A stretch of 52,216 bases of DNA from AC-32 sp038236705 (GCA_038236705.1 JBBRZN010000014.1:1-52216), one strand, 5' to 3'; counted from the first letter of the stretch, positions 7,613-16,594 are shown. The notes: a model not told the origin generated them from the letters alone. Made by a program: numbers and translations.

Positions 7613-8268
7613 ACGAGAACGAGATGATCCGCGTCCTAATCGTCGACGACCATGCCGTCGTCCGCACCGGCCTTCGCAAGGTGCTCGAATCAGAGCCGGA
7701 GATCGAGGTCGTGGGCGAAGCCGGGGACGCCAGGAACGCGGTCTTCCAGACCCGTGCCACGAAGCCCGACGTGATCCTGATGGACGTCGTGATGCCGGGG
7801 AAGACCGGCATCGAGGCCATTCCCGACGTGCTCCACGACGCGCCCGAGGCGAAGGTGCTGATCCTCTCGATGCAGGACGACCCCCGGTACGTGCGCGAGG
7901 CGTTCGACGCCGGCGCCTCGGGCTACGTCCTCAAGGAGGCTGTCGACACCGACGTCGTCGCCGCCGTCCGCGACGTCGCCGCCGGTGGCCGCTACGTGCA
8001 TCCGGCGCTCGGGGCGCGGATGCTCGCCGCCGATGCCGAGGAGCGCAAGCGCGCCGAACAGGACCCGCTCTCCGACCGCGAGCGCGACGTCCTCCGCCTC
8101 CTGGCCCTGGGGCACACAAACCAGGAGATCGCGAGCCAGCTCTACATCTCGGTGCGCACGGCCGAGACGCACCGCGCGCACATCATGCAGAAGCTGCGGA
8201 TCACGACCCGCGCCGAGCTCGTCCGCTACGCGCTCAAGCAGGGGCTGCTCGAAGCCGACGGCGACTAG
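7609..8268 (+). CDS. NarL/FixJ (DevR-like) response regulator
   Basis: Receiver domain (residues 7-125) with acidic pair D13/D14, phospho-acceptor D59 (VILMD), S87 and K109 (YVLK), then a LuxR-type helix-turn-helix (about 155-215: LSDRERDVLRLLALGHTNQEI and VRTAETHRAHI). Coupled by ATGA to the kinase at 5978, which presumably phosphorylates it. NarL-family regulators bind inverted half sites as dimers, which fits the TGCGG-N5-CCGCA elements across the window. Its 3' end overlaps the convergent nitrite reductase gene by 4 bp. Confidence 0.92.
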   Translation: MNENEMIRVLIVDDHAVVRTGLRKVLESEPEIEVVGEAGDARNAVFQTRATKPDVILMDVVMPGKTGIEAIPDVLHDAPEAKVLILSMQDDPRYVREAFDAGASGYVLKEAVDTDVVAAVRDVAAGGRYVHPALGARMLAADAEERKRAEQDPLSDRERDVLRLLALGHTNQEIASQLYISVRTAETHRAHIMQKLRITTRAELVRYALKQGLLEADGD

Positions 8269-9413
8269 CCCTTTGGATTGCCGACCTTGAGCAGTCCGAC
8301 CTGGCCGAGGTCGACGTCCGCGAACGCGTGGCTGACGAACGGGTACAAGCCCTTGTCGTCGATCTTGACGTCGAAGACGGCGCCGCCGCCGGCCGGTACG
8401 ACGACCGTCTGGACGTTTTTCTGCGGAGGGCTCGCGAGATCGGAATTGACCCACGCGCGGTCGAAGATCGTGCCGACGACGTGGAAGTTCACGTTGTTCG
8501 TGGGCCCGGCGGCGACGACCCAGAAGCGCGTTGTCTCGCCCGGCTTCGCGGTCAGCGGATACGTGACGTACTGATTTGCGTAACCGTTGAAGGTCACCCA
8601 GTCGGGCATCCTGGCGCGGGCCTTCTCCATGTTGAGCGAGGCCGGCTCCTTGATCCCGTCGCCGTTCAGGTACCACTCGCTGCCGACGAGAACGTACTCG
8701 TTGTCGACCTTCGGCAGCCCCGCCTTCGGCTCGACAATGATCGCGCCGTACATGCCGTTGGCGATATGTGCGAGGACAGGCTTCGTACCGCAGTGGTACA
8801 TGAAGACACCGGGGTCGGACGCTTTGAAGCGAAAGGTGAACGACTCACCCGGCGCGAGGTCACGGAAGGCGACGTTCGGCGCTATGCGGGCGGCGTGGAA
8901 GTCGATCGAGTGCGGGATCGCGCCGCCGTTCTTCAGCGTCATCTCGACCGTCTGGCCCTCGCGGACGTGCACGATCGGGCCGGGGGCGCCGTGCCCGTCG
9001 AAGGCCCAGGTGTTGTACTTCACGCCCGGCGCCACCTCGACGACCATGTCCTTCAGGGTCATCTGCACCTTGACGAGATCACCCGCGGGCACCGGAGGCA
9101 GCATCGCGTCGTAGGGCTTGTGCGCCGCGGCCAGCTCGGCGGCGTTCTCGGGGACAACACCGGCGAAGCTGTTCAGCGGCAGCGCGGTGTTGTAGTCGGT
9201 CGCGCCGTCCTGGCTGGCGGTCGCCGGGGCGGCGGCCTCTGCCGGCTGCGCGGCCGCGTCGCGCGACTCACGGGCATCAGCCCACATCAGCAGCGCGAAG
9301 AAGCCGACGACGGCGACGGCGACGCCAAGTAGCATCGTTGCGACCATCCAGAAGGCGCCCGAGCTGGTCTCCGAGGCGCGAGGGCGGTGCGTGGTTACGG
9401 GATGTGAAGCCAT
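8265..9413 (-). CDS. nirK: copper-containing nitrite reductase (membrane-anchored)
   Basis: Two cupredoxin domains, 382 residues. Type-1 and type-2 copper ligands are visible: H168 and H173 with catalytic D171 (IPHSIDFHA), H207-C208 (MYHCGT), H216 and M221 in domain 1; the second-domain catalytic His is H311 (NFHVVG), and H362 (FVSHAF) completes the type-2 site. This set is characteristic of NirK, which reduces nitrite to NO. An N-terminal membrane helix (about 22-44) replaces a cleavable signal. Imperfect regulon box at 9529. A decayed copy of its 3' end is present at 46486-46770. NO production would fit a DevS-like sensor nearby. Confidence 0.88.
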   Translation of the reverse strand: MASHPVTTHRPRASETSSGAFWMVATMLLGVAVAVVGFFALLMWADARESRDAAAQPAEAAAPATASQDGATDYNTALPLNSFAGVVPENAAELAAAHKPYDAMLPPVPAGDLVKVQMTLKDMVVEVAPGVKYNTWAFDGHGAPGPIVHVREGQTVEMTLKNGGAIPHSIDFHAARIAPNVAFRDLAPGESFTFRFKASDPGVFMYHCGTKPVLAHIANGMYGAIIVEPKAGLPKVDNEYVLVGSEWYLNGDGIKEPASLNMEKARARMPDWVTFNGYANQYVTYPLTAKPGETTRFWVVAAGPTNNVNFHVVGTIFDRAWVNSDLASPPQKNVQTVVVPAGGGAVFDVKIDDKGLYPFVSHAFADVDLGQVGLLKVGNPKG

Positions 9414-9528
9414 GGCGGGTTATCTCCTTCGGACTGTTTGGGTTGCTGAGTCGAACGTTAGGACGCGGCTGCTCTTCCAACCCCCTGGCCTGGCCGCAGA
9501 TCGCTCGTACATGACCGCACACTTCGCT

Positions 9529-9543
9529 ACGGGTTTTCCCGCA
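9529..9543. promoter_or_regulatory. weak copy of the regulon palindrome upstream of nirK
   Basis: ACGGG TTTTC CCGCA; in the gene's direction it reads TGCGG GAAAA CCCGT. One half site and the GAAAA spacer match the consensus; the second half site does not. It lies 115 bp upstream of the nirK start. Confidence 0.35.
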
Positions 9544-9577
9544 AGATCGGCACGCGTCTGTTCGCGCGTCTTCCGGC

Positions 9578-11194
9578 TCAGAAGCCGAGGCCGATGCCGC
9601 GCCCGCGCGCCCGGCGCGCCGCCTGCCGGAAGCCCAGCATCCCGACCGGCCGTTCGCCCTCGACGACCGGAAGGTGATGGACCCCGTACTCGCTCATGAG
9701 GACGACTGCTGTCTCGACCGGTGCCGAGGCTGGGACGGCGACGGGTTCGGCGGTCATCCACTCGCGCACGCGCGCCTCGCTCGGATGGGCGCGGGCGGCG
9801 AAGGCGCGCAGCAGGTCGCGTGAAGTGAGGATCCCGATCAGATGTCCGTCGTCGGCGACCGCGGCGGAGCCGAGGTCGAGATCGCGCATCTTCTCTGCGA
9901 CCTCGCCGAGCGTGTCCTCGGGCGCCACCACCAGCAACTCCGAAGTCATCACCTCGCCGACCGTGTCGCCGTCTGCGTCGGGAAGCTCGAGTCGGGGTAA
10001 AGCGAAGCGATCGAGCTCCGGAGTTGCGAGCTCGAGCTCGATCTCGACGGCGCCCGGAGGCAGCGTCGGCTCAGGCGGGCTCTCCAGACCGGCAACGCCG
10101 GCCAGGAAGGGGGCAAGGTGGCGACCGACGATCTTCGCCGGCGGCCACCAGAGCGGCTCGGGACTGGCCGTGTCGGTTGGGCCGGCCCCGCCGGTCAGCT
10201 CGTGGCGCAGGTAGCGCGGCCGGCTGCCGGTCAGGAGCAGCCCGCGCAGCACCGGCCGGAACGGCCCCGGCCTCACGTCGGCGCCGGCCTGCGCCGCGAT
10301 CATCTCGGCAGCGGCGTCCGCCATCTGCGCGGCGATACCGCCCTGCTTGACCGGGAAGCTCGTGATGTCGCCGGCGGCGTAGACGTCTCCGAGGCCCCGC
10401 ACACGGCCGTGCGCGTCGACCGGGATGAAACCCTCAAGCGTCTGCGGCAAGCCGTCGAGGCGCGGGCCGCGAAGGCGCGGCAGCGCAACGACGCGGTCGG
10501 CCTCGATCTGCCCGTCGGGCACCAGCCGCAGCTCGCCCTCGACGACCTCGGCCGGGTAGGCGCCGGTGACGAGCTCGATCCCCCGCTCCTCGAGCAGCTC
10601 CCGCACCGCCTCGCTTCCGGCGCGGCCGAAGAGCTGCAGTGGCTCGTCCTCGGGAGTGACGAGGGCTAGTTCGACGCCCTGGATCTGGCGCGCGCCGAGA
10701 TGCGCCGCCGTCATCAACGCCAGCTCGTAGATGGGTAGCGACCAGACCGCGCCAGAGGGCACGACGAAGGCCACCCGCCGAACCACGCCGGCGGCGAGCT
10801 CCTCGAGCAGGCCGCGGATCTTCTCGGAGTCGGCCGGGCCCCGGAAAGTCAGCGCGCCGGGCACAGCCACGGTCGGGACGGCGCCCACGGCGACGAGCAG
10901 CGCGTCATAGGAGATGTCGCAGACCGAGGTCTTGGCCTGGTGGCGAGCCGCGTCGACGCCCTCAAGCGTTCCGAGGGTGAAGGTCGCACCCGCGGCGGAC
11001 GCGAGCGCGCCCAGCTCGTAGTGCTGTGCCTCCCCGAGCTCGAAGGGCTCAGCGACCGAGAGCGGCCGGTACCAGAAGTGTGGCTCGGACCCGAGGAGCT
11101 CGATCGCGACGCGCTCCTCGGCGAGAGCGCGCAGCGCCAATACGGCCTCCAGCGCTGCCACGCCCCCGCCGGCGACGAGGATCCGTGTCGCCAT
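9578..11194 (-). CDS. FAD-dependent NAD(P)/sulfide-quinone-type oxidoreductase fused to a CBS pair
   Basis: The N-terminal 380 residues form a two-dinucleotide-fold flavoprotein: RILVAGGGVAALEA (GxGxxxxxE-like FAD site) and YAAGDITSFPVKQGG, typical of SQR/NDH-2-like enzymes. After a linker, residues about 420-540 form two CBS motifs (VGEVMTSELLVVAPEDT and VREWMTAEPVAVPAS), which bind adenine nucleotides and usually regulate the host enzyme. I start at the ATG at 11194, directly before the nucleotide fold. The catalytic half is paralogous to the protein at 12922-14477. A regulon box lies at 11318. Electron donor and acceptor are unknown. Confidence 0.85.
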   Translation of the reverse strand: MATRILVAGGGVAALEAVLALRALAEERVAIELLGSEPHFWYRPLSVAEPFELGEAQHYELGALASAAGATFTLGTLEGVDAARHQAKTSVCDISYDALLVAVGAVPTVAVPGALTFRGPADSEKIRGLLEELAAGVVRRVAFVVPSGAVWSLPIYELALMTAAHLGARQIQGVELALVTPEDEPLQLFGRAGSEAVRELLEERGIELVTGAYPAEVVEGELRLVPDGQIEADRVVALPRLRGPRLDGLPQTLEGFIPVDAHGRVRGLGDVYAAGDITSFPVKQGGIAAQMADAAAEMIAAQAGADVRPGPFRPVLRGLLLTGSRPRYLRHELTGGAGPTDTASPEPLWWPPAKIVGRHLAPFLAGVAGLESPPEPTLPPGAVEIELELATPELDRFALPRLELPDADGDTVGEVMTSELLVVAPEDTLGEVAEKMRDLDLGSAAVADDGHLIGILTSRDLLRAFAARAHPSEARVREWMTAEPVAVPASAPVETAVVLMSEYGVHHLPVVEGERPVGMLGFRQAARRARGRGIGLGF

Positions 11195-11317
11195 CACGCT
11201 TCTCGCCATACGGGTGCCGAGGGAATGCGCGCGGTGCTGAGGGCTCGTGGGGCCATCGGAAGATCGAGTCTCCCTTGCTCAGCACGTCCGCCCATCCGTG
11301 CCGAGCCGCGCACCGCT

Positions 11318-11332
11318 TGCGGATTACCCGCC
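11318..11332. promoter_or_regulatory. regulon palindrome upstream of the CBS oxidoreductase
   Basis: TGCGG ATTAC CCGCC, which reads GGCGG GTAAT CCGCA toward the gene: a 15-bp palindrome with one mismatch and the GTAAT spacer also seen at 47484. It is 123 bp upstream of the start at 11194. Confidence 0.6.
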
Positions 11333-11341
11333 GACCTGCCG

Positions 11342-12076
11342 CTAGGCGAGCAGCAGCGCCTCGAGCGCCAGCATCGCCGCCGTCGACGCCCCCAGCGCGA
11401 AAGCGACCCTCTCCGCGTGGTCGCCCGCAGCGCGTCCGGGATGGACCTCGGCCGTGACCATCCAGAGCATGGCGCCACCGGCGAAGCCGAGACCGAGGGG
11501 TACGAGCCCCTCGAACAAGGCGACGAACAGGAATGCAGACCGCGACGAGTGGCTGCGGCAGGCTCGAGAAGACACTCCAGCCGGCGGCGCGAAGAACGCC
11601 CACACCCTGAGGGACGAGCACCAGGCTGATCGCCAGCCCCTCAGGGATGTTGTGAATGGCGATGGCGATCGCCGCTACGAGGCCGAGCCCTTCGCCGTCG
11701 CCGAAGGAGACGCCAACGCCCTCGGCGAACGAGTGGACTGTCATCAAGGCGACGAGGAGGAGCGCCTTGCGGGCATCGGCGCCGGCGAGGGCCCCGAAGT
11801 GGGCGTTCTTGCGCCCGGACAGCAGCCGCGAGGAGCAGGCGACGAAGAGCACGCCGATGAGGGCACCGCCGATCGTGCGCAACGTATTCTCGCGGGCGCC
11901 CGTGTAGAAGAGAAGAACGCTCGCGGCCAGCATGAACCCCGCCGCGAGCGCGTCGGCCAGGCCGACCTGGAGCGCGCGAGACGGGTGGCGAACAGAAACG
12001 GGGCCGCCCCGAGCCCGGTCGCGAGCGCCGTCGCCAGCGCGGCGGCGAAGATGGCGAGCGCCCCGGGCACGTCCAT
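11342..12076 (-). CDS. ZIP-family metal transporter, interrupted by two frameshifts
   Basis: Three reading frames together encode one ZIP protein of about 245 residues. The middle frame holds the metal-site helices HSFAEGVGVSFG and HNIPEGLAIS, the hallmark of ZIP helices 4 and 5, which carry Zn or other divalent metals inward; the last frame has LFEGLVPLGLGFAGGAML. The first break is repaired by one extra C at 11962-11963 (RSGLADALAAGFM); the second, near 11545-11555, needs one base removed or two C added (LVAVPAFLFV). The stop lies 2 bp after the cupin gene's end region, so both probably share a transcript. Real decay or sequencing error cannot be told apart here. Confidence 0.7.
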
Positions 12077-12078
12077 GC

Positions 12079-12402
12079 TCAGTCGGGGCTGTTGGGCTGG
12101 GCGAAGATGACGAGCACGCTAAGGTGCTCGTAGCCGACGAAGCGGTGCTCGGCGCCGGCCGGCACGAACACCGCCTGGCCTTCCTCGAGCGTCACCGTCT
12201 CGCCCTCGATCTCGAGCACGCCGCTTCCCTCAAGCACGACGTAGACCTCATCGTCTTCGTGCGGCTGCTGGCGGTCGGGCTCGGGAGCCACGAGGACGTA
12301 GACGCCGAGCTCGAGGCCGGGCGAGGTATGGACGACCTCGTAACCGCCCTCGCCCGCGGCGAGACGCCGCCTGACCTGATCGAAGTCGATGCTGCTGGGC
12401 AT
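12079..12402 (-). CDS. cupin-domain protein
   Basis: A 107-residue single-domain cupin beginning MPSSIDFDQVRRRL after a strong AAGGAGGAGG ribosome site. Cupin motif 1 reads HEDDEVYVVLEGSGVLEIEG and motif 2 VPAGAEHRF; the metal-site His and Glu are present, so a metal-binding barrel is likely. It is followed after 2 bp by the ZIP transporter frame, suggesting a shared role in metal handling. The substrate is unknown. Confidence 0.8.
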   Translation of the reverse strand: MPSSIDFDQVRRRLAAGEGGYEVVHTSPGLELGVYVLVAPEPDRQQPHEDDEVYVVLEGSGVLEIEGETVTLEEGQAVFVPAGAEHRFVGYEHLSVLVIFAQPNSPD

Positions 12403-12422
12403 TGCCTCCTCCTTGAAGAAAC

Positions 12423-12450
12423 GTCGAGGGCGGCCGGAGCCGCCCTCGAC
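12423..12450. repeat. perfect 12-bp inverted repeat in the cupin leader
   Basis: GTCGAGGGCGGC and GCCGCCCTCGAC are separated by CGGA. The hairpin lies 20 bp upstream of the cupin start, just above its ribosome site. No T-run follows on either strand, so it may be an operator or leader hairpin rather than a terminator. Confidence 0.55.
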
Positions 12451-12470
12451 CGGGGGCACGAGCTAGGGCA

Positions 12471-12660
12471 TCAAGCGGCAACCCACCCGTCGACGAGATC
12501 CGCTGGACCTTGCAGATCGACACCGACGCCCCCGCCGAGACGATCGAACGGCTCAAGCGCCTCGCCGACGAGCGCTGCCCCGGCGCCTACTGCATCCGCA
12601 ACCCGATCGCTCTGCTCACGACGGTCGAAGCCGGCTTGGCGAGTCATGAGAGGTTTTGAG
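12471..12660 (+). pseudogene. 3' fragment of an OsmC-family gene
   Basis: A frame without a start encodes VDEIRWTLQIDTDAP, then ERLKRLADERCPGAYCIRNPI and a stop at 12660. This matches the C-terminal end of OsmC/Ohr-like peroxide-stress proteins, with the conserved Cys in RCPGAY. The first two-thirds of the gene are absent; the sequence before it belongs to the cupin leader. Confidence 0.6.
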
Positions 12661-12921
12661 GTGCGGCTGGAGCGACTCTCGCGGCGTTTACGTAGCTCGA
12701 ACGGGTCTCCGGCGAGCTCGACCGCCGTCCGGATCCCGTACGTGCCCTGTTTCGTGAGCCCGAGTCGCACGGCGGACGTCACGCTCGCGCCGAGCGTCGG
12801 CGAGCGCGTGATCAATCTCGATCAGATCCCCTGTGGCGGCGTCGAGCTTGCGGACTTTCCGCAGCCCGAATCGGTGCCTCTCCCGATGCCCGCCCTGCAC
12901 CCGAGACGCGACGATCCCCGC
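12661..12921. other. intergenic region without a supported gene
   Basis: No recognisable protein in any frame. It holds one perfect regulon palindrome at 12849-12863, listed separately. Confidence 0.5.
12849..12863. promoter_or_regulatory. perfect regulon palindrome upstream of the second oxidoreductase
   Basis: TGCGG ACTTT CCGCA, arms perfect. Exactly 58 bp separate it from the ATG at 12922, the same gap as for the related site and start at 47484/47425. Confidence 0.65.
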
Positions 12922-14477
12922 ATGCCCGGCTCGACCTACGCGGTGGTCTGGCGCGAGGGGAACGCTCGCGCCCGTGTCGGGAAGCTCGAGCTCGCTCCGA
13001 GGCATCTGCTGCTGGAGGGAGCGGCCCCGCGCAGTCACCCTTCGCGGAGGAGGCTCCCCTACGACGCTCTCGTCGCCGTACGGGTCGGGCACGGTGCCGA
13101 GGATCGGATCGAGGGCCGGCCGACCCTCGTGCTCGAGCGGACGGCCGGCCGCGCGATTCGCATCTCGACCATCGACGGCCCCGGCACGCTCCACGAGCTC
13201 GCCGAGCGCGTGGCCTCGGCGATGTCGATCGAACAGACGGATCCCCTCGGCCGGTCGGTGCGCCGGCGGTCGGGCGAGCGCCTACGTGTCCTGATCGCAG
13301 GCGGCGGGGTCGCCTCGCTCGAGGCGATGCTCGCGCTGCGCGCTCTCGCCGAGGAGCGAGTCGCGGTCGAGCTGCTCGCCCCCGAGAGCCACTTCTGCTA
13401 CCGGCCGCTCGCCGTGGCCGAGCCCTTCGGGATCGGCGAGGTGCACCGCTTCGAGCTCGCCGCACTCGCGAGCGCCGGCGGCGCCCGTCTTCTCCGCGGC
13501 GCTCTCACCGCCGTCGATGCCCGCCGGCACGTCGCTCGCACCGGTCGGGGGCGGAGCTCGGCTACGACGTCCTGTTGATCGCCTGCGGCGCCCGCACGCG
13601 CGAGGCGCTGCCGGGAGCGTTCACCTTCCGCGGATCGGAGGACAGCGACGCCGTTCGCGCGCTGCTCGCGGACGCCCGCGCCGGCCGGTTCAGGGATCTG
13701 GTGTTCGCGCTCCCCGGCGGCGCCACCTGGGCGCTTCCGCTGTACGAGCTCGCCCTGCTCACGGCCGCCGATCTCGCCGCGCACGGGGCGACCGGCGTCA
13801 ACGTCACCCTCGCCACGCACGAGGAAGCCCCCCTCGCCCTCTTCGGCCCGGCCGCGAGCGAGGCGATGCGAGAGCTGCTCGAGGCACGAGGGATCGCCCT
13901 CCGGTCCGGTGTCTACCCGGCCGCGGTGGAGGCGGGCAGGCTCCGGCTCGTGCCCGAGGGGAGCCTGCCCGCCGACCGCGTGCTGACGCTCCCGCGTCTC
14001 AAGGGCCCCTTCATCGCCGGAGTCCCGCACACCGACGAGGGCTTCATCCAGAGCGACGCCTTCGGCCGCGTCGAGGGCGCGCCGGACGTCTTCGCCGCCG
14101 GGGACGTCACCGCCTTCCCGGTGAAGCAGGGAGGCATCGCCGCCCAGCAGGCCGACGCGGCCGCCGAGGCGATCGCGGCCCACGCCGGCGCGGCTGTGTC
14201 ACCTAGGCCCTTCCGGCCGGTGCTGCGCGGCCTCCTCCTCACCGGAGGGGTCCCCCGGTACCTGAGGGCGGAGATGGGCGGCGGTCACGGCGAGACGTCG
14301 ACCGCCGCGACCGAGCCGCTCTGGTGGCCGCCGGGCAAGATCGCCGGTCGCCATCTCGCTCCCTTCCTTGCGGCCTGGACGGGGCTCGCCGTCCCGCCCG
14401 CTCCACCGCTCGGATCCGGCGCCGTTGAGGTGGAGATCGACCTGGCCGCGCGCGAGTCGCCCCAGCAGGGGCCGTGA
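12922..14477 (+). CDS. flavin oxidoreductase with N-terminal PH-like module, one frameshift
   Basis: Residues 1-105 form a beta-rich module (YAVVWRE, VGKLELAP, LLLEG) that is also found at the start of the protein at 46793-47425. From about residue 120 an SQR/NDH-2-like flavoprotein follows (LRVLIAGGGVASLEAML; FAAGDVTAFPVKQGG), closely paralogous to 9578-11194 but without the CBS domains. The frame breaks in the GGGGG run at 13547-13551; one more G gives RTGRGAELGYDVLLIACG and restores a protein of about 518 residues, so an indel or sequencing error is likely. Perfect regulon box 58 bp upstream. Confidence 0.75.
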
Positions 14478-14496
14478 ACGCCCGAGGCCGGCGCCT

Positions 14497-15027
14497 TTAG
14501 CGGTGGCTGAGCTCGGACGTCAGCACGACGCCAAGGACGGGGACCGCGAGCGTGAGAGCGAAGCTCGCCCACCCGACCCGAACGAGCAACGGCCGCGCCG
14601 TATGCGGGTGCCGCGCCCGGATCTGCCGGGCGAGGCGCGGCGCGAGCATGAAGTCGTGCAGGGCGGCGAAGGCGACGAGCACGACGACCAGCGCGCCCTT
14701 GAGGAGGAGTAGGCGGCCGGAGTCGCTCTGTAGGAGCGCCTCCTGGCCGAGTGCGCCGTGCTCGTAGGCCGACGGCAGTCCCGTCACGACGAGGATCGCG
14801 AGCGCGCCCCAGCCGAGCGGCCGCCAGCGCCGGCCGAGCTCGTACAGCGCGGCCGCGCGCTCCTCGACGCGAAGCGAGCGGGCGTACGGGACGGCCACGG
14901 CGACGAGCTCGCGGCAGCCGCGCGACTGCTTCTCACCGCCCGAGAGCTGGTCGACGCCGAACTCCCGCCGCCCTGCGAGGCCGAGCGCGTCGAGGAGAGC
15001 CGTCGCGACGAGCTTGGCCGGCTCATT
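14497..15027 (-). CDS. CopD-like membrane protein, N-terminus unclear
   Basis: The C-terminal 120 residues resemble the CopD/copper-resistance membrane domain: EERAAALYELGRRWRPLGWGALAILVVTGL cut here to its key part LGRRWRPLGWGALAI, then a helix with GRLLLLKGALVVVLVAF, ALHDFMLAPR and a last helix ending SELSHR. Proteins of this family are linked to copper uptake or haem-copper metabolism. Upstream residues are not hydrophobic as expected for helix 1 and no start codon stands out, so an N-terminal frameshift is possible; the start given is approximate. Confidence 0.55.
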   Translation of the reverse strand, partial: NEPAKLVATALLDALGLAGRREFGVDQLSGGEKQSRGCRELVAVAVPYARSLRVEERAAALYELGRRWRPLGWGALAILVVTGLPSAYEHGALGQEALLQSDSGRLLLLKGALVVVLVAFAALHDFMLAPRLARQIRARHPHTARPLLVRVGWASFALTLAVPVLGVVLTSELSHR

Positions 15028-15094
15028 GAGCAGCTGTCGCCGGGCGACGGGTACCCGGCCGCCGGCGGCGAACGCCGTTCGGGTGCGGGAGCGA

Positions 15095-15493
15095 TCAGTG
15101 ATGCTGGTCGTGGCCCGCCGGCTGCTCGATCCCCGGCCGCGCGGGCGGCTGGTCACCTCCGCCGGAAATCGCCGGTCCGATCACGAACGACGACAGGGAG
15201 AACATCACGGCGAAGACGGCCAGCGCGATCGCCGGGGCGCGCCAGGTGCGGAAGCGGCGGCGGAGGCGAAGCAAGAACGGAATCGCGGCGACGAAGCCGA
15301 TCGCCGCGAACAGCACTGTGCCGCCGGTACCGGCGAGCAGGGCCGCGCCGGCCAGCGGACCGACGTGGTGGAGGACGTGCGGCGCGAGGCCGATGAAGGC
15401 GCCCCAGACGGCGACCAGTACGGCCCAGGCCCGCCGCGCCGCGCGGCGAACGACACCGCCACGTGGAGTGGTCACATCGGTCAGGACGCTCAT
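15095..15493 (-). CDS. small multi-pass membrane protein, His-rich tail, unknown function
   Basis: A 132-residue protein with three or four membrane segments, a PHVLHHVGPL stretch inside the membrane part and a tail ending GHDQHH. The His residues suggest metal contact, but I recognise no characterised family. Its ATG overlaps the stop of the methyltransferase-like gene (ATGA), so it is the next gene of the 16788-to-15095 operon. Confidence 0.7.
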   Translation of the reverse strand: MSVLTDVTTPRGGVVRRAARRAWAVLVAVWGAFIGLAPHVLHHVGPLAGAALLAGTGGTVLFAAIGFVAAIPFLLRLRRRFRTWRAPAIALAVFAVMFSLSSFVIGPAISGGGDQPPARPGIEQPAGHDQHH

Positions 15494-16161
15494 CGCCCGA
15501 GCCCTCGCGACTGCGGTGTCTTGGTGCCGCCGCCGAGATCACGCAGGTGCGGCAGGAAGCGTAGCGTCCTCGCCGCGTAGGCGTCGTAGGCGGGGCCGAA
15601 CTCAGCGCGGACGTCGCGTTCCTCGCGCGCCGCCAGGCGCCCGTAGACGACCAACAGAATCGGGAACATGACCAGCGTCACGAACGTCGGCCACTGCAGC
15701 AGGAAACCGACCATGATCAGGATGAAGCCGAGGTACTGCGGATGGCGGACGCGGGCATACGGTCCGGCCGCCGCCAGCACGCCGTTCTTCTGCGCCGCGT
15801 AGAGGACCTTCCAAGCGGCGGCGATCAGCCAGAAGCCACCGATGATGAAGGCGTAGCTGGCCAGGTGGAACGGCGAGACGTGGGGGTCGCCCTTCCACCC
15901 GATCAGGTCGGTCCACAGGTGCCCGGCGTCGTGCGACAGGTTGACGCCGGGGATGAGACCGCCGAGCGGCCCGGTCAGCAGGTAGACCGTCAGCGGGTAG
16001 CCGTACATCTCGGTAAACAGGGCGACGACGAACGCCGAGAAGCCGCCCAAGGCGCGCCAGTCGCGCTTCGACTTCGGATGGAAGAAGCTCGCCGCGAAGA
16101 CGATGAACAGCAGCGAGTTGAAGACGACCAGCGCCCAGAGGCCGTAGCCGTAGTCGTTCAT
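15490..16161 (-). CDS. isoprenylcysteine/phospholipid methyltransferase-like membrane protein
   Basis: A 223-residue membrane protein from the ATG at 16161. The C-terminal part (GPYARVRHPQYLGFIL, then EERDVRAEFGPAYDAYAART) is the ICMT/PEMT signature: RHPxY and the E(E/R)xx cofactor-binding segment for S-adenosylmethionine. Its N-terminal half has extra helices (MNDYGYGLWALVVFNSLLF). The start overlaps the stop of a 43-residue gene. The methyl acceptor is unknown; such genes often sit in metal-resistance or cytochrome clusters. Confidence 0.8.
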   Translation of the reverse strand: MNDYGYGLWALVVFNSLLFIVFAASFFHPKSKRDWRALGGFSAFVVALFTEMYGYPLTVYLLTGPLGGLIPGVNLSHDAGHLWTDLIGWKGDPHVSPFHLASYAFIIGGFWLIAAAWKVLYAAQKNGVLAAAGPYARVRHPQYLGFILIMVGFLLQWPTFVTLVMFPILLVVYGRLAAREERDVRAEFGPAYDAYAARTLRFLPHLRDLGGGTKTPQSRGLGR

Positions 16162-16289
16162 CGCACGCTCCCTGTCGCGTGCACTGCGAGCAAGATCGCG
16201 AACACGGCGAGCGCGATGAGTCCGATCTGGAGGGCGACGAGGAAGACCCAGTCGCCCGCGGTCATCGTGTGGGGGCCGAGCCCGATCAT
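16158..16289 (-). CDS. 43-residue single-helix membrane peptide
   Basis: Starts MIGLGPHTMTAGDW, followed by one hydrophobic helix and a tail ATGSVR. Both ends overlap neighbours by 4 bp (ATGA with the cupredoxin gene upstream and with the methyltransferase-like gene downstream), which strongly supports translation despite its size. Function is unknown. Confidence 0.65.
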   Translation of the reverse strand: MIGLGPHTMTAGDWVFLVALQIGLIALAVFAILLAVHATGSVR

Positions 16290-16594
16290 CGCCGCTCCTC
16301 GACAATGAGCCGCCCGTGCAGCATGCCCATCTGGCAAGTGAACTCGTAGGCGCCGGCGCGCGCCGGCGCGAGCTCGATGGTCACGTCCTGGTAGGGCGGC
16401 AGCATCGCGCTCTTGCCGAAGTCAGGGAAGACGACCCGCTCGGAGCACGGCGCCGTCTCCTCGCGCCGGAAGGTCAGCCGCAGCGGCTCTCCGGCGCGCG
16501 CGTAGATCGTGTCGGGGTGGTAGCCGCCGCGGACACGGATACGCGTCGCCGGCACCGGGATCGGCTGACGGCTACGTCTCAGCGACTGCAACAT
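16286..16594 (-). CDS. cupredoxin-like copper-binding protein
   Basis: A protein of about 102 residues with a beta-sandwich pattern and copper-ligand stretch YEFTCQMGMLHGRLIV near the end (Cys, Met and His in the C-x-M-x-x-L-H arrangement of the cupredoxin_1 group). It has CSERVVFPDFG, as in EfeO/cupredoxin domains. No cleavable signal is evident. I start at the ATG at 16594; upstream frame extension is Arg-rich and unlikely. In the operon 16788-15095 with small membrane genes, suggesting copper handling. Confidence 0.7.
   Translation of the reverse strand: MLQSLRRSRQPIPVPATRIRVRGGYHPDTIYARAGEPLRLTFRREETAPCSERVVFPDFGKSAMLPPYQDVTIELAPARAGAYEFTCQMGMLHGRLIVEERR

Noticed and set aside
12471..12815. 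Minus-strand protein starting MITRSPTLGASVTSAV
   Set aside because: Overlaps the OsmC fragment on the opposite strand, and no domain can be named.
11932..12921. Plus-strand open frame running from the ZIP region into the oxidoreductase
   Set aside because: Only the part after 12922 resembles a protein; before it the frame is antisense to the ZIP and cupin genes.
14758..15396. Plus-strand frame opposite the CopD-like gene
   Set aside because: Contains an Ala/Glu-rich stretch, but its end lies antisense to the clear membrane protein at 15095-15493 and it has no ribosome site.
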